64,000 bases of DNA, from positions 10,065,501-10,129,500 of the forward strand of contig NC_079886.1 of NCBI RefSeq assembly GCF_029227915.1, read 5' to 3'. Positions 24,561-35,623 of this stretch are shown here, one piece after another (position 1 is the first letter of the stretch; each line of letters begins with the position of its first letter). The position numbers and the translations under genes are program-made. This DNA comes from Hydractinia symbiolongicarpus. Lineage: Eukaryota > Cnidaria > Hydrozoa > Anthoathecata > Hydractiniidae. Under the pieces are notes generated by a model that worked only from the letters and a program-made list of their open reading frames with translations, had not been told where the DNA came from and did not search any database.

Positions 24561-24684
24561 CATGAGAAAATAATTACTCTTTGCTTTGTCATGAAGCTTT
24601 TGTTAAATCACTCACAACAATAGCTCTTCCAAAGATCATTAAAGCAATTACGAAAAACAAAAGATAAAAGAGCTTTCAACTTAT

Positions 24685-26045
24685 AAGTTTAGTGTATTCT
24701 GACAATAGGTTATATATACAACCTCTGCGGTCAGCTCTAAATAATTAAGGTATGTCTGTATAGCAAATATTTAAAAAAAAATGCATATTTAAGCATGATG
24801 GAATTGAAATGTCTCTTGAACATTGAGTGTTTACACGCTTTTGTGCTGTTGATTTGAGAAGTAGAATACCATTGCTTGCTTTATCATCATACTGATTGTT
24901 ATAGATTTTATACATTTCAGTCGTGTGGCTTTGTAACTTCTATAAATTGAGATGGCGATTCAAGTGACTGTACTCTGTCCTTATAACAAAGGTTTATTAT
25001 ACCAGGGGGAGTTCTGTAGTTCTCCTTTGGACATTTTTAATAACAGCTAATTTTTTTTTCAACCATGGGTAAGACGGTGCTGATAAGCCGTAAACGTGAC
25101 TTTTCAAATAAAATCGGTGGTTGCCCCCCGAAACCGCCCGCACTTTCCCGAACTCGCCCGGAACATTCCCGAAATGCAATTCCTTGTAACAAACCATGTG
25201 GACGATGGTTGGGAAGAAGGCGCTTGAAGAGAAAGAAGTTAATAAAGTTTATATATCAGTTATTTATGAAGTAAACTTTTTCAAAAACCGTCAAAAACAG
25301 TTCTTCTAAGAACTTCGCTACCACAATTTTAATTTTTATAGTTTTTTTGAATCATATATTAGTGTCTGCTTTTTTTTGTTTTTTTTTCGGGCATTGTTTG
25401 GGCTTATCCGGGTTTTTTCGGGCCAATACCTGATTTTTTTAGGGCGTATGCGGCTTATCGGCACCCTCGTATTCTACATGTGGTCTTACACCAATGATTC
25501 AAATAAAAAGTTTAAAATTATCACGGTTTAAATGATCAAACGTTCTCCTTATGAAACCCATGATTTGAGTTGCCTTTGATGCTTTCTCTGCCATATGGGT
25601 ACTGAAGGTCAAGTTATCATCAATAAGCACTCCAAGATCTTCTTCTAATTTGGAGGACTTCAATGGTAGGTTCATTCATATATGTTCTGCTTGGAGAAGG
25701 TCTATGTTACTGCCAATGTTCATTGATACACATTTATCAGGATGAAACTTTAAAAGTCACATGACTATTGGTGCAGATTATTGATATCATTTTGAAGCAG
25801 TTCTTAGTACAGATCAATGAAATTCCTCTGAATAATTTGTTATTGTAAGCAAACTAGATACAATTCTGAATGACTTATGATGTCAACTTATTTATTTATG
25901 CAAATCACAAATAGAACCGACCAAGGACAGGACCCTGAGAAATACCACTCAAAACACGAGACAATTCTGACTGTACACTATTTACCTTAATATAGATTGT
26001 GGACGATCAGTTAAAAAAGGTTTTCTCAATCCAATTAATGATGAC
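24685..26045 (-). mobile_element. Decayed non-LTR retrotransposon copy (RT C-terminal region), split by another element
   Basis: On the minus strand, 25700-25470 translates into a reverse-transcriptase thumb-region pattern (LGVLIDDNLTFSTHM, then FDHLNRDNFKLF and RPHVEY). The match resumes at 25065-25005 with LKKKLAVIKNVQRRTTEL and further on with CYKDRVQSLESPS. This order is typical of CR1/L2- and Jockey-like LINEs. Stops and frame breaks show the copy is dead. A 396-bp TIR element separates the two halves. Confidence 0.7.
25073..25468. mobile_element. 396-bp TIR element inserted into the LINE copy
   Basis: The ends GACGGTGCTGATAAGCCG and, reversed, GAGGGTGCCGATAAGCCG are inverted repeats (about 20 of 24 bases). 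The interior is rich in CCCGAAA/TTCGGG motifs. A related right end opens the window at 1-119. It interrupts the LINE reading between RPHVEY and LKKKLAV, so it inserted after the LINE. The target duplication is not clear (possibly TAC). Confidence 0.7.
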
Positions 26046-26309
26046 TTGCAGGAAGAGGTTATAGCGCGTACGTGAAAGTTATAAATAGCTAGCTAACAAT
26101 AAAAATTTTAGCTACAAACACAAAAAAAACAAAAATAGATAAAAAAAATTACAGACAAAGTCTTACCTATTGTTGAACGTTACTCAATCGCAACAGCTTG
26201 GCTGCCATTTTAGTTGTTTATGTTTTAAGAGATATTGCCGGTTACCGGTACATAATCGGTTGTTGATAGCTCAGGGGTCGAAAGACTGATGAGCTAAAAA
26301 TGGCTGACC

Positions 26310-27775
26310 ATATATAAAGGCTCGTCAATGGAAAAGTGGAATTATAGGCCCGTTAGTTTGCTGCCGGCCTTGTCAAAGGTGTTTGAGCAACTTATCGCAA
26401 AACAACTTAACACCTTTATGGAGCCTCGCCTCTCTAATTTCCTCTGTGGATTTAGAAAGGGATACAGTCCCCAACACAGGGCGGGAGTCAAACCACAAGC
26501 TGTTGTAAAGCTGATCAGTCAAAACATTTATCATCTTCTGGGAAAGTTGCTTGGACAGCTCTGGTGAAGTTGGTACTGTTCTTATGGATCTCTCAAAAGC
26601 CTTTGATTGTCTTTCTCGTGACGTATTGATTGCCAAAATTGAAGCGTATGATTTATCTTTTCCCATTTACAAAATAGGAAACAAAGAGTGAAAACGGGGA
26701 ATCTTTCTAGTGATTGGCTTAAAGTTCTTTCAGGAGTTCCTCAAGGTTCTGTACTAGGCCCTATTTTGTTTAATATTTTCATCAACGACATATGTTTTAT
26801 CGTCTCTCACTCTTCACTTTGTAATTTGATGACAACACCCTACATGTTTGTGATATAACTATAGATAATGTTATTAGAAAGCTAAATCTTGATGTAAAGA
26901 GTATTATTGAATGGTTTGGTCAGAACGGAATGATTGCAAATCCTAAAAAATTTCAAATGATCATTCCACGACACCAACCTGAAAGTATATCTCTTTCTGT
27001 AGGAATGGTTGATATTTTGAATTCTGATAGCGTCAAACTTTTAGGGATTTATATTGACTCAAAGTTATGTTTTAACTTACATGTGAAAGAAGTGTGCAAA
27101 AACGTTTCGCAAAAAACGAAAGCTCTTGCACGTATACGTAATTTTCTAAATCCGCTGCAAGTCACTCGTTTATTTTACGCATATACTTTGTCACAATTAA
27201 ACATTGCCCTCTTGTGTGGATGTTTTGTAATAAAAGGTCTCATCAACTCCTTACAAGTACTCACCGTCGGGCTTTATCAGTGAGATACATTGACTTCTCT
27301 TTTACAGACTCAGACTATTTGGCTCGATTGAATCAGGACTCACTTCACCAGAAAAACCTCCACTGTTTAGTTATAGAAGTGTACAAAATTTTACGCCACA
27401 TTGGGCCTAGCTTAATGTGGTCTACTTTTGATAGGGTGTTCCACCCTTACGAGCTCGTAAGAGGTGTCAGTGTTAGAATCCCAAGGGTCTGCAACAATTA
27501 TGGTTTAAATTCTTTCTACGTCAGAGCGGCGCAAGCACGGAACCACTTGTCAGTGTCCATAAAAAATGCGCCCTCTTTGAATGAATTTAAAACATTGTAA
27601 AACATATACTGTCAGTGCTCTATTTGTCGGTAACGACGTATGTGTATGGAAATGTTTTTAACATTGTATTTAGTTTTTACGTTTTATTAGTTGGTGTAGA
27701 TTAGTTATTTTGACTACACATGTAAACCAACTCTAAATAAAGAAATAATAATAATAATAATAATAATAGATTGAA
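26310..27775 (+). pseudogene. Non-LTR retrotransposon reverse-transcriptase remnant with AAT-repeat tail
   Basis: The plus-strand fragments read as one RT domain broken by frameshifts. Motifs include NYRPVSLLPALSKVFE (RT1), GFRKGYSPQH, LMDLSKAFDCL (first catalytic aspartate region), [11 protein letters not shown], a changed active-site box near 26823-26835, LLGIYIDSKLCF, then a C-terminal region to the stop at 27600. At the active site the usual F-A-D-D box has lost one codon and reads F-D-D in a shifted frame, so the copy is inactive. The 3' end is an (AAT)n run at 27746-27769, as in many CR1/L2-type elements. Confidence 0.8.
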
Positions 27776-27981
27776 CAATTATAGATTTTCTGAAGAACCA
27801 ATTTTTTTAGTCTAAATTTTAGGAAATTTAAGCAGATTTTAGTCATCCTGTTAAAAAATTTTCTGTACCCTTACCCCAAATTAAGGGAAATGGAATTAAT
27901 GTCAAAAGACAGTAGTCGTTGATTAATAATTACCATACTTAATATAAAGAATATACAAAGGTCTTTAAAATATAAATTAAC

Positions 27982-30900
27982 TTAAGCAGTTTGATAGGAG
28001 AGATCTATGGAAGCTGGAACATAGTTCTCTCCACCATCTGTCGTTGTCACAATCATCGGAATAACAGTTGGCTGCTGATTCATGGAAGTATCTGCAAGTT
28101 CGTATTCCATAAACGAGTGTTGAACTGATGGACGAATATATTTTGTCGGCTGCGAACGCGATTTTCTGGCCTTTTTTTCTACAAAAATGAAGGGTAGAAA
28201 TTGTAACAGAAAAAAGCTTACTAAAAGGGTCGATCGTTAAAAAAATTGGATGGCTTCCTGCTTTTTATCGATCGACTCGACCATTATAATTCAAGTATAA
28301 AACCGCTTTAAATTATCATGTGTATTACTTGTTATGATTAGTTCTAAAAAATGCAAAAGAATACCTTAATCAGAACTATTTTGATGGGAAAAAATGGATA
28401 AATTTTATTTAAAAAACCCACTAAATTACATCCACACCCTGTAGTTACTAACGCATGAAAAAAGACATCTTGAGTAAACCCTCCAGCTTTAAAGAACAGC
28501 TTTAAATGACATGTATCTATATTGTAGAACATTTACAAAACGAAATAGTATAGTATAGTGTATTCTCACAATAATTTCAGGTTACTACAACCTCTAGGGT
28601 CAGCTCATAATAAATAGATAAATAGTATTAACATAAAAAATAATTTTTTAATACTTTTTTAAATGTGATTGGTAAAATATTTAACTTTGCTTTAAATAGA
28701 CTTTAATCTTACTTTTAGGTACTGGTTCAGGAAACAATGGCAGTCCAACAGCTATCATAACAGCCATTATATGCGAACATCGTTGACTGAATGAGCAGGA
28801 ACAAGACTCTCGAGGAAATAAACGAACAGCTTGTAAACTTCCTGATGGTGATTTTACCATGAAAGCCTGTAGAGAAGATTTTAACCAATACACGCGCAGT
28901 ACATGAATCTGAATGAAGTACTTTAATAGCAGAAGAAAATATATCTCATGGGTATTAACTTTTGTGCATATTTGCTTGTAAAAAGCTGCATAGGTATTTG
29001 TTTTAAAAAATGACGTAAAAATTGTTAAATATTTTCTAAAGAGAAGTCATTACTCCCCTATTCAAACAAGTATCCTTGTAATGAATATTTGTTATGATTT
29101 TTCGCGACAGTTTTCGCCAATGGTACTTTGGATAATAATACATGGGTACACAATTTCGCGAATTTGAAAAACCTGCTGAAAGCGTGAAAATTTACTATTA
29201 AATTACTTCAATCATATTAATTTAGACCTCAAGTTTTTGGCAGTACCTTTCCTGCAACGAACCTGAAGTTTAAATTCATGAAAAAAAATGCCTAAAAATT
29301 ACAAAAAATGGCAAAATAAAAAAATCAGTTTCTAAAAACTTTTGTTAATTATCTATCATGTCATAACTATACTTACTATAATACCAGGATTATTAGCAAG
29401 ATTGCATAAAATATCTTCATACCTGAAGCTGATGACTGTGAACAATGTTGTCCATTTCAACAATTCTTTGAGCTTGGATTACACTTCCAACTTCTCCTTC
29501 TTCCTGCATCTCTTCAAAAACTAACGAAATGCCACGTACCTTTAGAATGTTTACGATCTCTTGTGGCTCATACAGTTTAGTTGGCAATGTTAACTCATCA
29601 GCTTCGCGTTTAAGAAAGTTTAACTCAGGACTGAGTTTATATTTTCCAACACCGCAGAAACCTTTCATTACATTGGTTGACAAGAAGAGCTGCAGGTGAT
29701 ATAAAGATGGCAAAAGAATATCTAATGTGACAACTTTAAGCTCTTGTAAATGACGCACTACAACTTGTAGATCAAGATTTCTGGCACCAATAACACCCAT
29801 CTGTGGATGATACAATTTATACCTTTCAAGTAGCCACCTTCCTAATCTTTTACGAATAATTTCTAATAAGTATTCATTGAAATAAGTAACAAAATTTTCA
29901 TCCCATTGATTTTTAAACTTTTCCAAATTTTGTTGAAATTCGTCATACGAGGGGCTGTTTAAGAGAATCCGAAGATCTTCAGCACGGTCTGTAATAGCTT
30001 TTACACTTTGGTTGCTTTTTCGAAGCCATGATCTGGCAGTCATTAGAACCAGCTCCCAGTCATAAACTTGCATAAAGTTAGGAAATACTAAATTTAGAGG
30101 TGTTGCAAAGTTATGTTCTTGGCTTGTAACTACAGCAGTTTCTAGTTGGTCAAGTAAGGGTATGTTTTCAGACACAGTACGTAACAATTTCTCATATAAT
30201 GGGTATTCACCAGTCGATTCTGTGATCAAAAATTGTAGAGGTATCACAGGCCTATCAGAAAATGCAGCATGTACGAAATTAAAAGTTGTGACATAAAATT
30301 TACCAACTTTAAATGTTTCATGAAAAGAAAAAACTAAAGGTCCAGCATTGAGTTTTAACAGGTTTTCTACCTCCAAAGCTAAATCATTCAGTCCTACTAT
30401 CATTGCAAAATCAGGAAATGTCCGTACATAATGAAAAAAACCTGGCAATTCTGTGCCAAGACTGTAAAGAGTAGCCATATCTTCTGTAGAAGGGCGTTGC
30501 TTTTCAGTTGCTTTCCGCAAATTCCTACGAATATTCCGCACTTGAATTTTGTTGCGTGGAGTAAGTACTGGATTACCAAGTGTGTCCAATGTTTGAGATT
30601 CAAGAGTTGTTTCCTGAAGTACTCTATTCGGTGTTCCATATGGTGATTCTACTTTAAACGAAATATTTTTCCTAACAGAAGGCGCGGTTGCAAAGTATGG
30701 GTCACTTGATCTTTTTGTATTTCCATGTGGGTGGTCAATCATAATAGACTCGTCACCAATGTAATGGCATAGCACCGGCCGGGGAAAACGCTGATCTCCA
30801 ATCAAAGTATAAACATGGCGCTGGAACTTATTGGTTTTACCTTCTGGATTTTTTCCAATGAAAAACAGCTTTTTGACCAAAGGGTCACGCTTTGGGATTT

Positions 30901-33471
30901 CTTTTGAACCATAATTCACCCAACGATACTGATCACATTTCCAGTTATCTAAACAAATATGAAAAATTGCATGCAACGTTAACTGCCTGTTGGTCTGTTG
31001 AAATAACCTGAGTATTTCTAAATCATTTTAGGTCATACAGCCAACGTGATTATATATCTTCCCTTTTGGGATGCCCATATAGAGTGTACACAAAAACAAC
31101 ACTGCAATAAGCATTTTATAGATTCTTCTCCTATTTCAAAACCTGTCTGCCGCAAATTTTATGTTCTGAATGTACAAAAATTTTTTAGCCGAAATAGCAA
31201 ATGATTCCCACAAATTTTCCAATAAAACCTACATAGCAAAGGAATAAAAGTGTATAAGGGTCCATAAATGTGCAATTGTGCAGAACTTAATTTTTAGTTC
31301 AAAATCACAAAAACTTCTTATAAACTTATAAAACAAAGCAAGATACAAAAAGAAGAAGAATAACTATGCAAATAAAAAATATAAAATAAGATTAGAATTT
31401 AAGGGGAATGTCCAATAATTACCATAGATACTAAAACAAGGAACCAGAATAACCAGCAGTAACTAGAAGCAGCATTTTAAAGTGACCACCAGTATTATGA
31501 AGTAACCAACAGAGAACCAGCTGTTTTTTTAAGTTACTATTAGAGAACCAGCAGTTAGTATCAATATACTCCAGAAAGGAAGCAATGGTGGCCCCAAGGT
31601 TTAGATACTTTATGCTCTTGCTAACTAGCTACTTTTAAGGTTTTTTTTACAAGGTCCAATAAAATGCATCACGCGAAGAATAATTTCTGCGAATATGAAT
31701 AAAATATGAAACAATAATTAATCAACTTAAGTTATTTATTTTGCTTAAAACAAAAATGGAAACAAAAATAGTGTTTTCAGGATTAAAGGTCATTATTGTA
31801 ACATTTTTCAAGGAAAATTTGAAAGCATAAATTTTTAACTTAAACAAAGATAAAATGTATATATAGATTTGAACAGATATTACCAAAATAGAAGAATGTT
31901 AAATTAAAAGAAAAAGTATATATATTTCTGCCAACTTGACTTAAAATTGACTTGAATACACAGTGGTTGTAGTTATAAGCATTTATTCAAACTTGATTTG
32001 AAAAGACAACATAATTATAAAAGAAGCAAAGTCACAAAAGTATAAAAACTCTTATCGAATAGAACTAAATGTTTTACATGCGAGTTCGTATAAGTTATTC
32101 GATGTTGCAGCCTTTCGTTTTAGGCTTGTGTATCTCTGAAGGTTTGAGATGATTCTGTGTTCCTTTCATACATTTATTGAATTAAAAGTATTAGTCAAAT
32201 TCTTTAAGACACATGATAATATAATGAAATACACGTTTCCAAAGGATTTTTTTGACTGTTTTTGTCCGTATATTTGTTATATTTGGTTTACAATTCAGAC
32301 ATAATATTTATTTAGGATATTGAGTTTGTTTTTGTTAATTCTTGCAAGTGGTTTTAAAATACTATACAGTCAGTATATATATGTTTTTTCAAAAAATCTT
32401 CAATCTTTTAATCAAGTGTTTATAAAGCTCAAGTTACACCAGACAAACATTTCAGAAAAAATGGGTCATGAACTGCTGTGTACATTATAAAATGTCGCAC
32501 ATTCGAATCAGTAGTTGCGTTAATTTCGTTTTTATCTATTTAACTGGTCGTTATATTGTGGTTACTTAAAAAAACTGCTGGTTCTCTGTTGGTTACCTTA
32601 AAATACTGGTGGCTCTCTGGTGGTTACTTAAAAATACTGCTGGTTTCTACTTTTAACAACAACGAATAAGTACGTAAGCCTGGGGTATAGCTAGTACTCA
32701 ATTTTGCTAAAAAAAATTAATAAAAAATTTTTTAATAATTATTTAACGTTTTAGCTTTCCTTTTCTCCATATTTTCTGTAATGTAGATCGTACTTTATTG
32801 TCACAAACAAATGTATACAAAAACTTACAAGAAAACGTTCCTATACAAACATATAAATCACTGCATTTTGTTATAAAAGATAGAGCAATTTAAACCACTG
32901 TTTTCAATAGGATTAAAAGAGTATAAAAGTGGTTGGTGTGAAATAAAGAATGTCCATTCATTTAAAAACATATACAAAATTATTTTTGATTTGTTTAAAC
33001 AAATTTGCAGTTTCCTCCATTAGTGGGTGCTTGGTTAGCCAACTAGTTACCTAGCTAACTACCTAAAGAAAAGCAAGCTGAGCTACAAAGAGCAAAAAAC
33101 TGCAAATGGCATGTGGCATTCTGTTTTGTTTACAAAGAGTTTGTGGCACAACAAAATGCACAAAACAATGACCCTAATTACATGCATTTGTAGATGAGGC
33201 TTGTCGTAACACATGGGAATGGGCCTTCCACGCCACTGATAAGCAAATGCTCACACAAATGTTCGCATAAAAAGTCTTGACTTTGTATTTTTGCGTGTTG
33301 AAATAACCATGACCCACCTTGTTCTTCCGGACAAGCTGGTACAAATAAATAAGCTTCTCCAGCTTTAGGTTTCATCGGTGGTGAATGAACATATTCGTAC
33401 TGTTCTACATTTTCTAGTAGCTTGATTACGTCGCCAATATCTAACTGTCTCTCGGATGTCATACAAGGCAT
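27982..33471 (-). CDS. MULE transposase-derived SWIM zinc-finger protein, catalytic triad lost
   Basis: Four exons (33471-33318, 30948-29423, 28866-28713, 28178-27982) join in phase to 676 aa. Exon 1 starts at the ATG after CTAAG and encodes a short N-terminal module ending FVPACPEEQ. Exon 2 opens with the family motif NWKCDQYRWVN, then FQRHVYTLIGD and HYIGDESIMIDHPHGN. It continues through the MULE-type RNase H-like region, including KVGKFYVTTF, VIPLQFLI, ARSWLRK and LGRWLLERYKLYHPQMG. Exon 3 carries a SWIM finger with C582, C584, C590 and H592 (C-x-C-x5-C-x-H). Exon 4 is a short Ser/Thr/Gln-rich tail. Relatives I remember have Asp in a YDTTF-like motif, Asp in TDDE and Glu in NQAE. Here these positions read FHETF (about 261), TSQE (about 328) and RNLD (about 441). 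The intact spliced frame suggests a domesticated DNA-binding protein. A young but catalytically dead copy is the alternative. Confidence 0.78.
28555..28615 (-). repeat. Short repeat in intron 3 of the MULE-derived gene
   Basis: The block AGTGTATTCT...ACAACCTCT(A/G)(C/G)GGTCAGCTC matches 24690-24745, next to the minus-strand LINE copy. Both are likely LINE 3'-end or associated repeat fragments. Confidence 0.45.
31450..32660. mobile_element. ~1.2-kb element with long subrepeated inverted ends, in intron 1
   Basis: About 110 bases at the left (31455-31565) and the right (32560-32660, reversed) are inverted copies. Both are built from small units such as AGTAACCAACAGAGAACCAG. The interior is AT-rich without an open frame. 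It lies wholly in the 2.4-kb first intron of the MULE-derived gene. Long, internally repeated arms resemble fold-back or MULE-type ends, but no target duplication was confirmed. Confidence 0.55.
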
Positions 33472-34737
33472 CTTAGACAAAATATTTGAGATAAAACTAA
33501 AACCTCAGTAGCAAAGAAATGGCAGACCGGTCTGTTCCGTCTTCTCGAAGAAAAGGTAATGGCGGCAAGTAAAATACTGACTTTACTGGCCACGGCCCGA
33601 CAAGGTCCTGGGACTTGGTAAAGAAAAACAACCTCTGCTTTGTACTTTTTTTCCAGGATTCCCCTGTGTCTTAAAAATGTCACTGGCCTTGTGGGGCTCG
33701 ATATGTTACTCACATTACTAAGGGTGCATATTTAACAGCAGGCACTTGTTATTCGAGAACTGAAGTTACTGGCAACTATATGGAAGTTTAGAAACAACCT
33801 GGCACCCAGGACTTGTTTTTATATCGCGTCATTTTGCAGTTAAAAATAAAAGAGCAACAGGCCCTATCCTCGTCCATTTGTATCGCCGTCCCAATGTCAG
33901 AAAAGATACGAAACTTCCTGGAGGAAACGAGGTTGCAGGCCTTGGAAACGAAGGAACCTCGTCGCCCGACAAGGCTTCTTTTTACTTTTTTCTTTTTGGT
34001 GTCGACACACTGGAGACGTGACGAGACTAATGTTTGTACGAATATGATCTTCTGGATAACTTTGTTTAATAGAGCCACTAATAAAATCAACGTCATGATC
34101 AACTTGACGGCTGCCCTAGTGACAAACGTTCTTGAAACATTGAGGACGACCATAAACTTTCGCAGGATGCCTAATTTTTAAAAAAATAGCAAAAGTGACA
34201 GTTTCATCACTAAAAATAGGTGGAGCTGCATTTAAAATATGACGAAGTTAAGCACCAGCCTTTTCCTCGTGGCTTTTTGGGGGTTTAATCCCTGGGGACG
34301 AAGTTGCTTACGCTAATATTAAAGAAAAATCTATAAAAAAATTAAAAAATCATATTAACACATAATTTCACAATGCTTTGAGTTCACGCACGAAAAACCT
34401 GCAAAAAAAGTTTTTTAACTGAGGAATAAGCAAACGGAAAATTTAGCCTGGTGTGATATAACAACTCCGTTTTAATTATAACTTTTTGCGTTCTTTAATT
34501 CCTCAATTTTTTAATAAAAATCTGCTCATTCCCTAATTTTGCACAAATGTCAAGGTTTTTTACGAAAACTTAAATTCCACAACTTTTTCTGCCGCAAAAA
34601 GTTTATTCCTTTAAATCGAAAAAGAGGGAGCTTAGGTTTAGTACCGAGAAAAAAAGCGGTATTTTTGAGTAAAAAGGTTTTTGGATTGAAAGATCAGGCA
34701 ACCGTTTCTTTGCCTGCGTTTCACAGGTTTGACAGGA
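33472..34737. other. Intergenic, no gene supported
   Basis: It should hold the promoter and 5' UTR of the MULE-derived gene. Overlapping frames on both strands at 33788-34181 look like shadows of a less AT-rich repeat. A CCTGGGGACGAAG motif near 34291, with relatives near 10045 and 44170, marks a low-copy repeat family. Confidence 0.4.
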
Positions 34738-35100
34738 TCACAAGTGGACAACACGAGTTGGATCACAAGAATCCACATAATACAAATAAAACAATCGTCT
34801 CCTTTCTCCTGCAATGTTGTATTTATCTTCTTTAAATCTCGCATCTGCAAAGTTCGTCATTTTCCCCTTGGCGTCACCACGAAACCGATCTTTTATAAAC
34901 AACTGTGTTTCAACGCTAAGTTGCGACAAAACATTGTCCTCCAAATTTTGTTTCGTCTTTCGAGCACTCCACTCATCACGCATACGCAGTGCATTTTCGT
35001 CCTCTCGTACTTTTGTTTCAATAACCAGATGACGAAACGGTCGAAACGATGTCAGACAAGTCAAATGACGTTCCTCATTCTTCCCACGACGAAAGTCCAT
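34738..35100 (-). CDS. Possible small charged single-exon protein
   Basis: A 120-codon frame starts at the ATG at 35098-35100 (MDFRRGKNEERH) and ends at the stop just after DPTRVVHL. An upstream frame extension adds 12 codons. The sequence is rich in Arg, Glu, Lys and Asp, looks helical in the middle (DEWSARKTKQNLEDNVLSQL), and has no membrane segment or cysteines. I do not recognise the family. Frames on the opposite strand overlap it, so coding status is uncertain. Confidence 0.4.
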   Translation of the reverse strand: MDFRRGKNEERHLTCLTSFRPFRHLVIETKVREDENALRMRDEWSARKTKQNLEDNVLSQLSVETQLFIKDRFRGDAKGKMTNFADARFKEDKYNIAGERRRLFYLYYVDSCDPTRVVHL

Positions 35101-35623
35101 GTTTAGATCTAATTTCAAAATGACCTTGTATTGCACATATCGAGCTCAGCTTTCTCCGATGGCAACGAGAAAAATGTCTTTTAAACACTTTTTATAGAGA
35201 AAATATATATACAATTATAAAAAAAACATCTGCACAACAGAAGTTTCTCCCCCTCATTAACATTTAATGAAAACTTGTTAAAAAAATAACGCTGGTGTAT
35301 TTATCAAAAAAAATTTTTTTGACTAAATAGTGTTATTGGCTTATAGTTAATAGTTACATTAACTTTGTTGAATACGTTACAGGAGAAAACGGAAAACCAC
35401 TTTTCAGGCATTAAATTTAATTCCTTAAATGTTACAAATAAATAAAAAAAATTCAACCAAGTGTCCTTCATTAAAATATAGCTGCGTAAAGAATTGAAAC
35501 TGAAATTACATAGAGAAGTCATCACAATACCACAGCGGTAACTCTTCTACTAATATTAAAATTGTTGTTATTATTCCAGAGGCTAAGCTCTTTGTATCAT
35601 GGCAACACGTTGATATAGTTGTT
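35101..35623. other. Intergenic, nothing recognised
   Basis: AT-rich sequence lies between the small charged frame and the tetraspanin stop, and probably includes the tetraspanin 3' UTR. No repeat or open frame of note. Confidence 0.4.

Noticed and set aside
33788-34181. Two overlapping frames on opposite strands of about 120 codons
   Set aside because: Mirror frames in a less AT-rich patch. Neither has motifs or a credible start; likely repeat sequence.
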